Source: B16-G9 sp964455635 (GTDB lineage: Bacteria; Bacteroidota; Bacteroidia; Bacteroidales; F082). Taken from it: a DNA stretch of 19,727 bases. A program made the position numbers and the translations under genes. The stretch covers positions 1 to 19,727 of the forward strand of contig CAYVWX010000023.1 of assembly GCA_964455635.1 (NCBI GenBank). The letters are read 5' to 3'. Shown in pieces: positions 9,390-17,003 of the stretch; the stretch's first letter is position 1; the number at the start of each line of letters is the position of its first letter. The notes below the pieces were generated by a model. It was not told the origin of the DNA. It saw nothing but the letters and a program-made list of their open reading frames with translations, and searched no databases.

Positions 9390-9419
9390 TTTGTGGAGTA
9401 AGTAAAAATCCTATTTTTG
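9390..9419 (+). promoter_or_regulatory. Candidate promoter for the PorP/SprF-gldJ group
   Basis: TTTG at 9390-9393 is followed after 18 nt by TATTTTTG at 9412-9419, a full match to the Bacteroidota -33/-7 pattern (TTTG, TAnnTTTG). The predicted leader to the ATG at 9489 is about 60 nt. It stands back to back with the minus-strand candidate at 9331-9361. Confidence 0.55.
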
Positions 9420-9488
9420 TGCAGACTTTTAAGGAAAAAGGTTGTATAATTGTAGGCTAAAAACCGGAAACCAAATTTTAAAGTATTA

Positions 9489-10496
9489 ATGTATAAATAT
9501 TTACGTTTTATTTCCATTTTTACATTTGTTTTTGTTTTATGGGGTACAGGCAAGGCACAAGACGCGGAGTTTTCGCAGTTTTATGCCAATCCGCTCTACC
9601 TCAACCCTGCTTTGGCCGGTGCTACCGAATGTGGCAGATTAAACTTAAACTATCGTAATCAGTGGCCTTCGCTTGGCAATGCATTTGTAACGTACAGTGT
9701 TAGTTACGACCAAAATATTCCTTCGATTAACAGTGGATTCGGAGTTGTGTTGATGAGTGACCGGCAGGGCGACGGTGCTTTAACACGCAGCAATGCCTCC
9801 CTGTTTTATTCTTATAAATTAAAAGTCAGCGACCCCATCGTCATCAGTTTTGGTGTGGAAGGTTCATTTTATCAGGAACACATTCAGTGGGAAAAATTAA
9901 TTTTTTCCAGCGACATTGACCCTACCACAGGAAATACAAATCCCGTTTCACAGGAAACACCTCCATCAAAAACATCCATAACCACTCCCGATTTTTCAGC
10001 AGGGTTGGTTATGAACTATTTCGATGAGTGGTTTGCAGGTGTTGCCGTTGGCCATTTAACACAACCCGACCTTTCGTTTTACGACAATACAACCAGCAAG
10101 ATGCCCATGAAATTTACCGTCCATGGCGGGGTAAATGTTAACCTGTCGAGTGGAATGTTAGGTAATTTTCGGCAAGATGACTATTTATTGCAGGTAAATT
10201 TACTTTATTTGCAGCAGGAAAAATTTAACCAGCTCAATGCAGGTATGTACTTAAACAAATATCCTTTTGTTATAGGTGCATGGTTCAGGCATAATTTCAC
10301 CAATCCTGATGCTGCCATTGTTTTGGTTGGCTTAACCTGGAACCATATGCGATTTGGATACAGTTACGATTTTACGGTATCAAAAATCGGCGGAAGCTCA
10401 GGTGGAGCCCATGAAGTAACCTTTTCGTGGGATTTTTGTATATATAAAGGTCAAAAAAGAAGAACTATCAGGGCAATAAAAGCGCCCATGTTTTAG
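9489..10496 (+). CDS. PorP/SprF family type IX secretion outer-membrane protein
   Basis: A 335-residue protein with a signal peptide (residues 1-23, cleavage near GKA-Q). The mature start, QDAEFSQFYANPLYLNPALAGATECGR, is the hallmark of the PorP/SprF family. Alternating hydrophobic beta-strands predict an outer-membrane barrel, and a short basic tail (KGQKRRTIRAIKAPMF) ends it. PorP is part of the T9SS core in Porphyromonas, and SprF is needed to place the adhesin SprB in Flavobacterium. Genomes often carry several paralogues, so no single symbol is given. The gene is divergent from porU and lies 37 bp upstream of gldJ, which suggests an operon serving secretion or gliding. Confidence 0.92.
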   Translation: MYKYLRFISIFTFVFVLWGTGKAQDAEFSQFYANPLYLNPALAGATECGRLNLNYRNQWPSLGNAFVTYSVSYDQNIPSINSGFGVVLMSDRQGDGALTRSNASLFYSYKLKVSDPIVISFGVEGSFYQEHIQWEKLIFSSDIDPTTGNTNPVSQETPPSKTSITTPDFSAGLVMNYFDEWFAGVAVGHLTQPDLSFYDNTTSKMPMKFTVHGGVNVNLSSGMLGNFRQDDYLLQVNLLYLQQEKFNQLNAGMYLNKYPFVIGAWFRHNFTNPDAAIVLVGLTWNHMRFGYSYDFTVSKIGGSSGGAHEVTFSWDFCIYKGQKRRTIRAIKAPMF

Positions 10497-10533
10497 TTAT
10501 TAAAAATTAGAAAAACAATTAAATTGGTTTAAG

Positions 10534-12024
10534 ATGTCAGATATCAAAAAACTATTGCTATTATTAGTTGGATTTGCAGGAATTGCATTTTTAATGTCAT
10601 CGTGTAAAAGCAAGGAACGGTCGCGCACTACAGGCATGGAGTACAACAACCCTCAAAACGGTGGTTTTGAGGTTCCAAAAGCCAAACCACAAATTACAGG
10701 CCCCGGGCTTCAGTTAATTGAAGGCGGTACCTTTGTTATGGGAGCTACCGAAGAAAATCCTTTTTACGAGCACAACAACATGCCTCGCAGGGTTACCGTA
10801 GGCAGTTTTTACATTGATGAAGCAGAGGTAAGTAACCTTGACTATCAGGAATATATTTACTGGCTTAACCGTGTTTACGGCGAAAATTACCCATCGGTAG
10901 TTCACAACGCACTGCCCGATACGCTGGTATGGTTAGATAAGCTTTCGTATAACGAACCACTGGTAGAAACCTATTTCCGCCATCCTTCTTACAGAGATTA
11001 TCCTGTAGTTGGTGTTAACTGGATTCAGGCTAACGATTATGCCAAATGGAGATCGGACCGTGTAAATGAGCAACTGTTGATTGATGCCGGCATTCTCGAT
11101 TACGATCCCGACCAAAAAGATGACAACAACTTTAATACAGAAGCTTATTTGGCTGGCCAATACGAAGGCCTTGTTAAAGAAGGTAAAGAAGATTTAAGTC
11201 AGGATGGCACCGGAACACGGCAGGTACGCTTTGAAGACGGCATATTGCTTCCCGATTACCGCCTCCCCACCGAAGCAGAGTGGGAATATGCAGCCTACGG
11301 CCTTATAGGCAACACCCTGTACAACCGTGTTGTTGAAAGAAAAACCTATCCCTGGAACGGGGAAGCTGTTCGTACCGACGAAACAAAGTATTATGGCAGT
11401 TTTGTGGCAAACTTTAAAAGAGGTAATGGCGACTACATGGGTGTAGCCGGCGACCTTAACGATGCCGCCGCCTTACCGGCTCCAGTGCTTTCGTACTGGC
11501 CAAACGACTACGGTTTATATAACATGGCAGGCAATGTAAGCGAATGGACCATGGATGTTTATCGCCCGCTGTCGCATCAGGATGTTTCCGACTTTAACCC
11601 CTTTAGAGGAAATGTTGTTAAAGTTATTAAAACCGATATGGATGGTAATGTTGCCCCCAAAGACTCGCTGGGCCGTATTGAATATGTTGAAATTGACGAA
11701 TCAAAGATTGCCAACAGAGAAAACTTTAGAAAAGCCAACAACATCAACTACAAAGATGGTGATTATCAATCGAGTATTGAAGTTGGCTCCGACTGGACTG
11801 CCGGACCGGATAATGAAAACACTACGGCAAATATGTACGATTATGGTAAAACCAGCTTAATAACCGATAAATCAAGGGTTATAAAAGGTGGTTCGTGGAA
11901 AGACGGTGTTTATTATCTCAGCCCCGGAGTACGCCGCTTTATGGACGAAGACAAAGCTTCGGCTACCGTTGGTTTCCGCTGCGCCATGAATAGGGTTGGA
12001 AGCCCTGCCGGAAACGGAAAATAA
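10534..12024 (+). CDS. gldJ: Gliding motility / type IX secretion lipoprotein GldJ
   Basis: A 496-residue lipoprotein. The signal peptide ends in a lipobox-like FLMSSC with Cys24 as the lipidated residue. The rest is an FGE-sulfatase (SUMF1-like) fold: LIEGGTFVMGATEENP near residue 66, PVVGVNWIQANDYAKWR near 155, YRLPTEAEWEYA near 241, NMAGNVSEWTMDVY near 330, VIKGGSWKD near 449 and TVGFRCAMN near the end. GldJ is required for gliding and T9SS function and stabilises GldK in Flavobacterium. The block ALPDTLVW...YNE and the porU/porV and murF neighbours favour GldJ over its paralogue GldK/PorK, which is usually followed by gldLMN; those genes are absent here. A strong terminator closes the gene. 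Confidence 0.85.
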   Translation: MSDIKKLLLLLVGFAGIAFLMSSCKSKERSRTTGMEYNNPQNGGFEVPKAKPQITGPGLQLIEGGTFVMGATEENPFYEHNNMPRRVTVGSFYIDEAEVSNLDYQEYIYWLNRVYGENYPSVVHNALPDTLVWLDKLSYNEPLVETYFRHPSYRDYPVVGVNWIQANDYAKWRSDRVNEQLLIDAGILDYDPDQKDDNNFNTEAYLAGQYEGLVKEGKEDLSQDGTGTRQVRFEDGILLPDYRLPTEAEWEYAAYGLIGNTLYNRVVERKTYPWNGEAVRTDETKYYGSFVANFKRGNGDYMGVAGDLNDAAALPAPVLSYWPNDYGLYNMAGNVSEWTMDVYRPLSHQDVSDFNPFRGNVVKVIKTDMDGNVAPKDSLGRIEYVEIDESKIANRENFRKANNINYKDGDYQSSIEVGSDWTAGPDNENTTANMYDYGKTSLITDKSRVIKGGSWKDGVYYLSPGVRRFMDEDKASATVGFRCAMNRVGSPAGNGK

Positions 12025-12044
12025 TAAAATATTTAACTATCTTT

Positions 12045-12078
12045 ACCCCGGATTGCATCAGCTCTTCGGGGTTTTTTT
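12045..12078 (+). terminator. Rho-independent terminator between gldJ and murF
   Basis: ACCCCG (12045-12050) pairs with CGGGGT (12067-12072), and the stem extends to 8 bp with a G-U and an A-U pair. The loop is about 12 nt. A run of seven T residues fills 12072-12078. The T-run touches the ATG of murF at 12079, so the hairpin sits where a ribosome binding site would be. It could be a plain gldJ terminator, an attenuator, or a structure that limits murF translation. Confidence 0.8.
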
Positions 12079-13365
12079 ATGGATAACATTAAAAAATTAT
12101 ATCACCTGTTCAGCCACTCTTCAGGAGTCTCTACCGACTCACGAGAAGAAGTGGAAAATACGCTCTTTTTTGCCCTGTCGGGCGAAAATTTTAACGGCAA
12201 CAGGTTTGCCGAAACAGCTTTAAACAAAGGTGCAAAATATGCCGTTATCGACGATGCCGCCTATAAAAAAAACGAACGCTGTTTTTTGGTAAATAATACG
12301 CTTGAAACATTGCAGCAGCTTGCTCTTTTCCATCGAAAACAATTTAACATTCCCGTTATCGGCATCACAGGTACCAACGGAAAAACCACCACCAAAGAGC
12401 TTACCGCGGCCGTTTTGCAAACAACTTACGCCACAGTGGCTACCCGGGGCAATTTTAACAATCACATTGGGGTTCCCCTCACCCTTTTACGCATTAACCG
12501 CCAAACGGAAACAGCCATTATCGAAATGGGAGCCAACCACCCCAATGAAATAGAATTTTTATGCTCGCTGGCACTTCCTACACACGGAATTGTAACCAAC
12601 ATAGGAATAGCACATCTGGAGGGATTCGGTACTTTTGAAGGAGTAAAAAAGACTAAAAAAGCGTTGTACGATTTTTTGGAAAAACAGGGTGGAACCGCAT
12701 TTGTAAACAACGACGACCCACTTTTGTTGAATCTTACCGAAAATATAAATCGTTTTACTTACGGAACCTCCCCAAACAGCGATGTTACAGGTAAAATAAT
12801 AAGCCGGAAACCCTATTTACAATTAAATTTAGAGATAGATAAAACAAGCCTGCCGGTATCAGGCAAGCTGTATGGCAGCTATAACTTTGCCAATATGATG
12901 GCCGCTGCAGCCGTGGGTTGCTATTTTAAGGTTCCGGCCACATCCATTGTCGAAGCCCTTCAAAATTATGTGCCTGCCAACAACAGATCGCAGCAAATAA
13001 AGACTGCCGGCAACGCCATTATTTTAGATGCATACAATGCCAATCCCGTAAGCATGTCAACCGCCATAAACAGCTTTTTGGAGGCCGGTTTTAAAAATGA
13101 GTGTCTGATTCTTGGCGACATGTTCGAATTGGGACCGACAAGCCCTGAAGAGCACCAAAAAATTGTTGATTTATTAATACAAAATCAATTTCGCCGTGTT
13201 TATCTTATTGGCGAGGAATTTCACAACACAACAAATCCTTTCACAACCTTTGCCACTACCGGCGATGCCCATAACTTTTTTAAAGCAAACCCCATTACAA
13301 ATAAAAACATTCTCCTCAAAGGATCACGCGGCATGCATCTTGAAACTCTTTTAGAAGTGTTATGA
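12079..13365 (+). CDS. murF: UDP-N-acetylmuramoyl-tripeptide--D-alanyl-D-alanine ligase MurF
   Basis: A 428-residue cytoplasmic Mur ligase. It adds D-Ala-D-Ala to UDP-MurNAc-tripeptide with ATP, the last cytoplasmic step in building the pentapeptide. The N-terminal domain has GVSTDSR and LFFALSGENFNGNRFA. The ATP-binding P-loop GITGTNGKTTTKE is at residues 95-107, followed by GNFNNHIGVPLTLL, EMGANHPNEI and TNIGIAHLEGFG. The C-terminal domain has LDAYNANP near residue 318 and LGDMFELG. The start at 12079 gives the standard MurF N-terminus, yet it is preceded directly by a terminator T-run and has no ribosome binding site. The stop overlaps the anmK start (ATGA, 13362-13365), implying translational coupling. 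Confidence 0.95.
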   Translation: MDNIKKLYHLFSHSSGVSTDSREEVENTLFFALSGENFNGNRFAETALNKGAKYAVIDDAAYKKNERCFLVNNTLETLQQLALFHRKQFNIPVIGITGTNGKTTTKELTAAVLQTTYATVATRGNFNNHIGVPLTLLRINRQTETAIIEMGANHPNEIEFLCSLALPTHGIVTNIGIAHLEGFGTFEGVKKTKKALYDFLEKQGGTAFVNNDDPLLLNLTENINRFTYGTSPNSDVTGKIISRKPYLQLNLEIDKTSLPVSGKLYGSYNFANMMAAAAVGCYFKVPATSIVEALQNYVPANNRSQQIKTAGNAIILDAYNANPVSMSTAINSFLEAGFKNECLILGDMFELGPTSPEEHQKIVDLLIQNQFRRVYLIGEEFHNTTNPFTTFATTGDAHNFFKANPITNKNILLKGSRGMHLETLLEVL

Positions 13366-14474
13366 CCGTCTGGAAAACCATAGGATTGATGTCGGGAAGC
13401 TCACTGGACGGATTAGACATAGCTTATGCCGAGTTTTGGAAAGAGCAAAACCGTTGGCAATATCGCCTTATTACCGGCGAAACCATTGAATACAGTGATA
13501 AATGGCTCCGAATACTTAAAAACATACGCCAAAACAACAGCGATAAACTGCAAAAGCTTCACAAAGAGTTCGGTACCCTAATGGGTGAATATGTCAACCT
13601 TTTTATCCAAAAACATCATTTAAAGCCTGATTTAATAGCTTCGCACGGGCATACGGTTTTTCACAATCCGGCCAAAGGATATACCTTTCAGTTGGGTGAC
13701 GGACAAATGCTGGCAAGGGTTACCGGCTGCACCACAATAACCGATTTCAGAGCAATGGATATCGCCATGGGCGGACAGGGAGCACCTTTGGTTCCCATTG
13801 GCGATGAGCTGCTTTTTAATGAGTACAGTGCCTGCATCAATCTGGGAGGAATTGCCAACATATCATTTAACAACAAACTGAAAAGAGTTGCATTCGACAT
13901 ATGTCCCGCCAATCAGCTGCTCAATTTTTTGGCTGCTCAAAAAGGTTTGCCTTTCGACAGGGATGGAATTTTAGCCTCACAAGGTGGTTTTTTGGATATA
14001 TTGTACCAAAAGTTATCACAAGAGCCTTATTACTTTAAACCATTTCCAAAATCGTTGAGCAACGAATATGTTGCCGGTCAATTTATCCCCCTGTTAGAAA
14101 CGGCTGAAGGCAGCCCTGAGGACAAGCTATACACAACAACCATTCATATTGCCGAACAGCTGCACAAAGCAACCATGCTGTTACAAGAAAGAGCTGATAT
14201 TTACGGCGCACCTGTATTGCACAGGAACATCAGAAAAAACAAAGGAAATATTCTTCTTACGGGGGGCGGAGCACGAAACAACTTTCTGGTTTCGGAATTT
14301 AAAAACCTTACCCCTTACGAGGTTACGGTTCCGCCGGCGCTACTGGTTGATTACAAAGAAGCTTTAATATTCGCTTTTATGGGTGTGCTTAAACTCAACA
14401 ATCAAATTAACTGTCTTGCATCGGCAACAGGAGCCCGCAAAAACAGCATTTGCGGTGTTATTTTTGAGCAGTAG
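13362..14474 (+). CDS. anmK: Anhydro-N-acetylmuramic acid kinase AnmK
   Basis: A 370-residue sugar kinase of the ASKHA fold. It cleaves and phosphorylates 1,6-anhydro-MurNAc to MurNAc-6-phosphate during cell-wall recycling. Family motifs are GLMSGSSLDGLD (residues 8-19), IASHGHTVFHNP (92-103), TDFRAMDIAMGGQGAPLVP (127-145), INLGGIANIS (159-168), VAFDICPANQLLNF with the catalytic-type Asp179, and LLTGGGARNNF near residue 304. Its ATG overlaps the murF stop by 4 bp, so the two are co-transcribed, linking de novo synthesis with recycling. The 3' end overlaps the convergent transporter gene by 17 bp. Confidence 0.94.
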   Translation: MTVWKTIGLMSGSSLDGLDIAYAEFWKEQNRWQYRLITGETIEYSDKWLRILKNIRQNNSDKLQKLHKEFGTLMGEYVNLFIQKHHLKPDLIASHGHTVFHNPAKGYTFQLGDGQMLARVTGCTTITDFRAMDIAMGGQGAPLVPIGDELLFNEYSACINLGGIANISFNNKLKRVAFDICPANQLLNFLAAQKGLPFDRDGILASQGGFLDILYQKLSQEPYYFKPFPKSLSNEYVAGQFIPLLETAEGSPEDKLYTTTIHIAEQLHKATMLLQERADIYGAPVLHRNIRKNKGNILLTGGGARNNFLVSEFKNLTPYEVTVPPALLVDYKEALIFAFMGVLKLNNQINCLASATGARKNSICGVIFEQ

Positions 14475-15924
14475 CGGCAGCTCCTTTTAAAACAAATTTA
14501 TCGTAAAGCACCAACCCAATTATGGTTGCCACGCCAATGGCTGAAAATAGAATCCAAATTTTTTCGGGGTGATAATTTGTCCACAAATAGCTTCTCAGCT
14601 GATCCGAATTCATTCCCATCAGCTGTTCTGCCCGGTGCATGTAATCGTTCTGAGTAAACTTATCGGAGATTTCGGGTATCGAAAGCCCTCTCACTTCCAC
14701 TTCGCGTTTTAGCAGGGTAATCTTGTCGGACCATGCCTGATAAACATCTCCCGAAAGAAAACCGGTAAAATAGTTTCCCACTGCAACCGGCAAAAACGAG
14801 GTTCCCATATACAAAGCCTCCTTGTTACGAGGAGCAATTTTGCCGATGTATTCGGTAAATTTGGGTGAAGAAGCCATTTCGCCAATGGCAAAAATAAAAA
14901 TACCCACCACCACAAACCATCCGTTATGCTGACTAAAAGCAATGCCAATACCAATGGCGTTAACCAAAATTCCCGTTATAATACCGTTGATGGGGCGAAG
15001 CTTCATAACCAGTGCGGAAATTAAAATTTGAAACAGTATAATTGAACCTGCATCCAGCGTTACCATCATTTCGGGAGCAATGGTTTGTTCAGGGGTACCA
15101 ACTGCCGCAGCCAGGGCCGGAGACAACGCTGCCAGGCTATTGTAAATCACGCTGGTATCAACCCATTGATCGATGAAATTGGGGAGGGTGTAAAAAAGCT
15201 GATTAAACATGGTCCAAAAGCCGACCATGATAATCAAAAATAATAGTAACCGCTTATCTTTCAATGCCGTCCAAATGTTAATAAACGATTTTTTTATTGA
15301 TACCCATAAAGCATCGGTAGTTTTTTCGCGATAGGGTTCCTTATAAAAAAAGATAACCAAAATAAGGTTAACAAGAATAGCGGATGCCGCCATAAAAAAA
15401 ACAATTTTCCACCCGTACGCATTTCGTAACTTGGAAGAAAAAACAGGCCCGATAAAGCCACCAATGTTTACAATCATGTAAAACAGGCCAAAGCCGATGG
15501 AGGAAGTTTCGTCGTTGGTAGTTTTGGCAATGGTTGCCGACACGATGGGTTTAAAAAGTGCAGCACCCAGTGCCACAAGCAGGAATGCTGCATATACGGC
15601 AAAATAGCTTGTTACGTATCCCATAAACAAATACGACGATGACAAAATAATAAAGGCAATAATCAATACCTTTTTATATCCCACCTTATCAGCAATAGCT
15701 CCTGTAACCAATGGCAATAAATACAAAATAAAAGTAACCGTACCCATTATGGAACCTTTTTGTATCTGGGTAAAGCCCAAGGCACCTTCGTCGGTTGATT
15801 TGGTTAAATACAGAGCCAAAACGGCAAACAGCCCGTACCACGCCCATCTCTCAAATAATTCTAATGTGTTTGCCACCCAAAAGGTTTTTGGAAACGACTT
15901 AAAAACTTTACCAATTTTACTCAT
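14458..15924 (-). CDS. POT/PTR-type proton-coupled peptide transporter (MFS superfamily)
   Basis: A 488-residue integral inner-membrane protein with about 12 or more hydrophobic segments. The first segment holds LELFERWAWYG (E22, E25, R26), a variant of the ExxERFxYYG signature of the proton-dependent oligopeptide transporter family. FYMIVNIGGFIGP near residue 146 resembles the second family signature. The GAIADKVGYKK loop is the MFS motif between TM2 and TM3. Members of the family import di- and tripeptides with protons; the substrate here is not known. The gene starts 17 bp after the helix-hairpin-helix gene, with AGGA a few bases before the ATG, so the two probably form an operon. Its last 17 bp overlap anmK on the other strand. 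A generic MFS transporter is the main alternative. Confidence 0.8.
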   Translation of the reverse strand: MSKIGKVFKSFPKTFWVANTLELFERWAWYGLFAVLALYLTKSTDEGALGFTQIQKGSIMGTVTFILYLLPLVTGAIADKVGYKKVLIIAFIILSSSYLFMGYVTSYFAVYAAFLLVALGAALFKPIVSATIAKTTNDETSSIGFGLFYMIVNIGGFIGPVFSSKLRNAYGWKIVFFMAASAILVNLILVIFFYKEPYREKTTDALWVSIKKSFINIWTALKDKRLLLFLIIMVGFWTMFNQLFYTLPNFIDQWVDTSVIYNSLAALSPALAAAVGTPEQTIAPEMMVTLDAGSIILFQILISALVMKLRPINGIITGILVNAIGIGIAFSQHNGWFVVVGIFIFAIGEMASSPKFTEYIGKIAPRNKEALYMGTSFLPVAVGNYFTGFLSGDVYQAWSDKITLLKREVEVRGLSIPEISDKFTQNDYMHRAEQLMGMNSDQLRSYLWTNYHPEKIWILFSAIGVATIIGLVLYDKFVLKGAAATAQK

Positions 15925-15941
15925 AATAAGTCCTGTTTTAT

Positions 15942-16910
15942 TTATTTATCTCTTAAATCGGAAGCGCAAATATATAAATAATGTTGCAGCTTCAAACCCG
16001 TTGAGCTCATTCGGGTTATTGCTTTAACCTGTTGAAGGTTTGAAAAAGCACCTCCGGCTTTTTTACGAGCATCAAAAATTTGTTTGGTAAGCTTATAATT
16101 ACAATAAGGGTGGCGCAAAAGTTGTTTAAACCCTGTTTGATTTATACATATTTTTTTTATTTGAGTAGTATCAACAACAAGATAGTTTACTATTTTCAGG
16201 TAATATTTTTTTTGCAATCCGTAAACTTCGAGCAACTGGGTTTTGCTGTAAAATCCTCCCAACTTTTTACGATAAGCCACCACCCTTCTTCCCAACCAAA
16301 AAGGAAAACCAAGATTGTTTTTCAGCAGATTGGTATCGGCTCTGTTAAGGTCGGTAACAACAAATTTTGTTTTGTTTTTTTTACGATAGTCGATTATTTC
16401 ATCCCCTTTAACAGAAAAAACCGGTTTAATAACAATATAGGGCTTTAGCAGGTTATACTCGGCCTCCGAAATGGAATAAAGTTTTTTTAAATCATCTTTT
16501 GTGTAAAATTTGCCTCCTTTGGCTTCATAGTTTTTAATAACATCGATCTGCCGGTTTGTTAAGCCGAGTTTTAGCCACGTTTCACGCGGTAACTTGTTCG
16601 GGTCGAAAGCAAAAGGGTGCAACCGCTCTTTGGCCAGTGCTTCGGATAACTGCCCTGAGCTTTGTATTTTTTCAACATTCAGCGAGTCGGCAATATGCTG
16701 CTGTTGCGTTTTAAACTGACGAATTGCGGCTATAATTTTAGGGTTATCGTAAACCTTGTCAGGTATTAGAAGCGGCATGGTAAAATAAACAAGAATAAAA
16801 AACAAAATCAACGAGATAAGCACAATAATACCATACTGCTCAGCTTTGCTAAGGCTAAAAAAGTCGCGGGTAAATTTTTTTATTTTGCTTAATAACGAGC
16901 CGGATTTCAT
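15942..16910 (-). CDS. Membrane-anchored protein with three helix-hairpin-helix (ComEA-like) units
   Basis: A 322-residue protein with a basic N-terminus and one transmembrane segment at about residues 27-48. Three HhH units follow: residues ~100-160 (FAFDPNKLPRETWLKLGL, KNYEAKGGKFYTKDDL), ~185-247 (TDLNRADTNLL, VVAYRKKLGGFYSKTQLLEVYGL) and ~255-314 (INQTGFKQLLRHPY, FDARKKAGGAFSNLQQVK). Each resembles the HhH_3 repeat of ComEA, the envelope DNA receptor of natural transformation. This architecture is common in Bacteroidota, but its role is unproven; DNA binding at the envelope is an inference. The second unit has GFPFWLGRR where GIG is usual. The next gene in the same direction is the POT transporter, 17 bp away. 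No competence gene is nearby. Confidence 0.82.
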   Translation of the reverse strand: MKSGSLLSKIKKFTRDFFSLSKAEQYGIIVLISLILFFILVYFTMPLLIPDKVYDNPKIIAAIRQFKTQQQHIADSLNVEKIQSSGQLSEALAKERLHPFAFDPNKLPRETWLKLGLTNRQIDVIKNYEAKGGKFYTKDDLKKLYSISEAEYNLLKPYIVIKPVFSVKGDEIIDYRKKNKTKFVVTDLNRADTNLLKNNLGFPFWLGRRVVAYRKKLGGFYSKTQLLEVYGLQKKYYLKIVNYLVVDTTQIKKICINQTGFKQLLRHPYCNYKLTKQIFDARKKAGGAFSNLQQVKAITRMSSTGLKLQHYLYICASDLRDK

Positions 16911-16960
16911 TGTGCCATAAAGTTACAAAAAAAACTGTTTTTCTTATACTTCACACGATT

Positions 16961-16968
16961 TATTTTCG
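16961..16968 (+). promoter_or_regulatory. Weak candidate -7 box for murA
   Basis: TATTTTCG is one base from the TAnnTTTG consensus and lies 35 nt before the murA ATG at 17004, within the short divergent region between the HhH gene and murA. The upstream T-rich stretch near 16937-16940 is at about the right distance but has no clear TTTG. Nothing convincing was found for the opposite gene. Confidence 0.28.
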
Positions 16969-17003
16969 TTTTTTTACAAAACGATTCACTCACACAAAAA
17001 ATA

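Noticed and set aside
10534..12024. GldK/PorK instead of GldJ
   Set aside because: Both share the FGE-sulfatase fold, but gldLMN do not follow, and the porU/porV/murF context and the ALPDTLVW block fit GldJ better. Some doubt remains.
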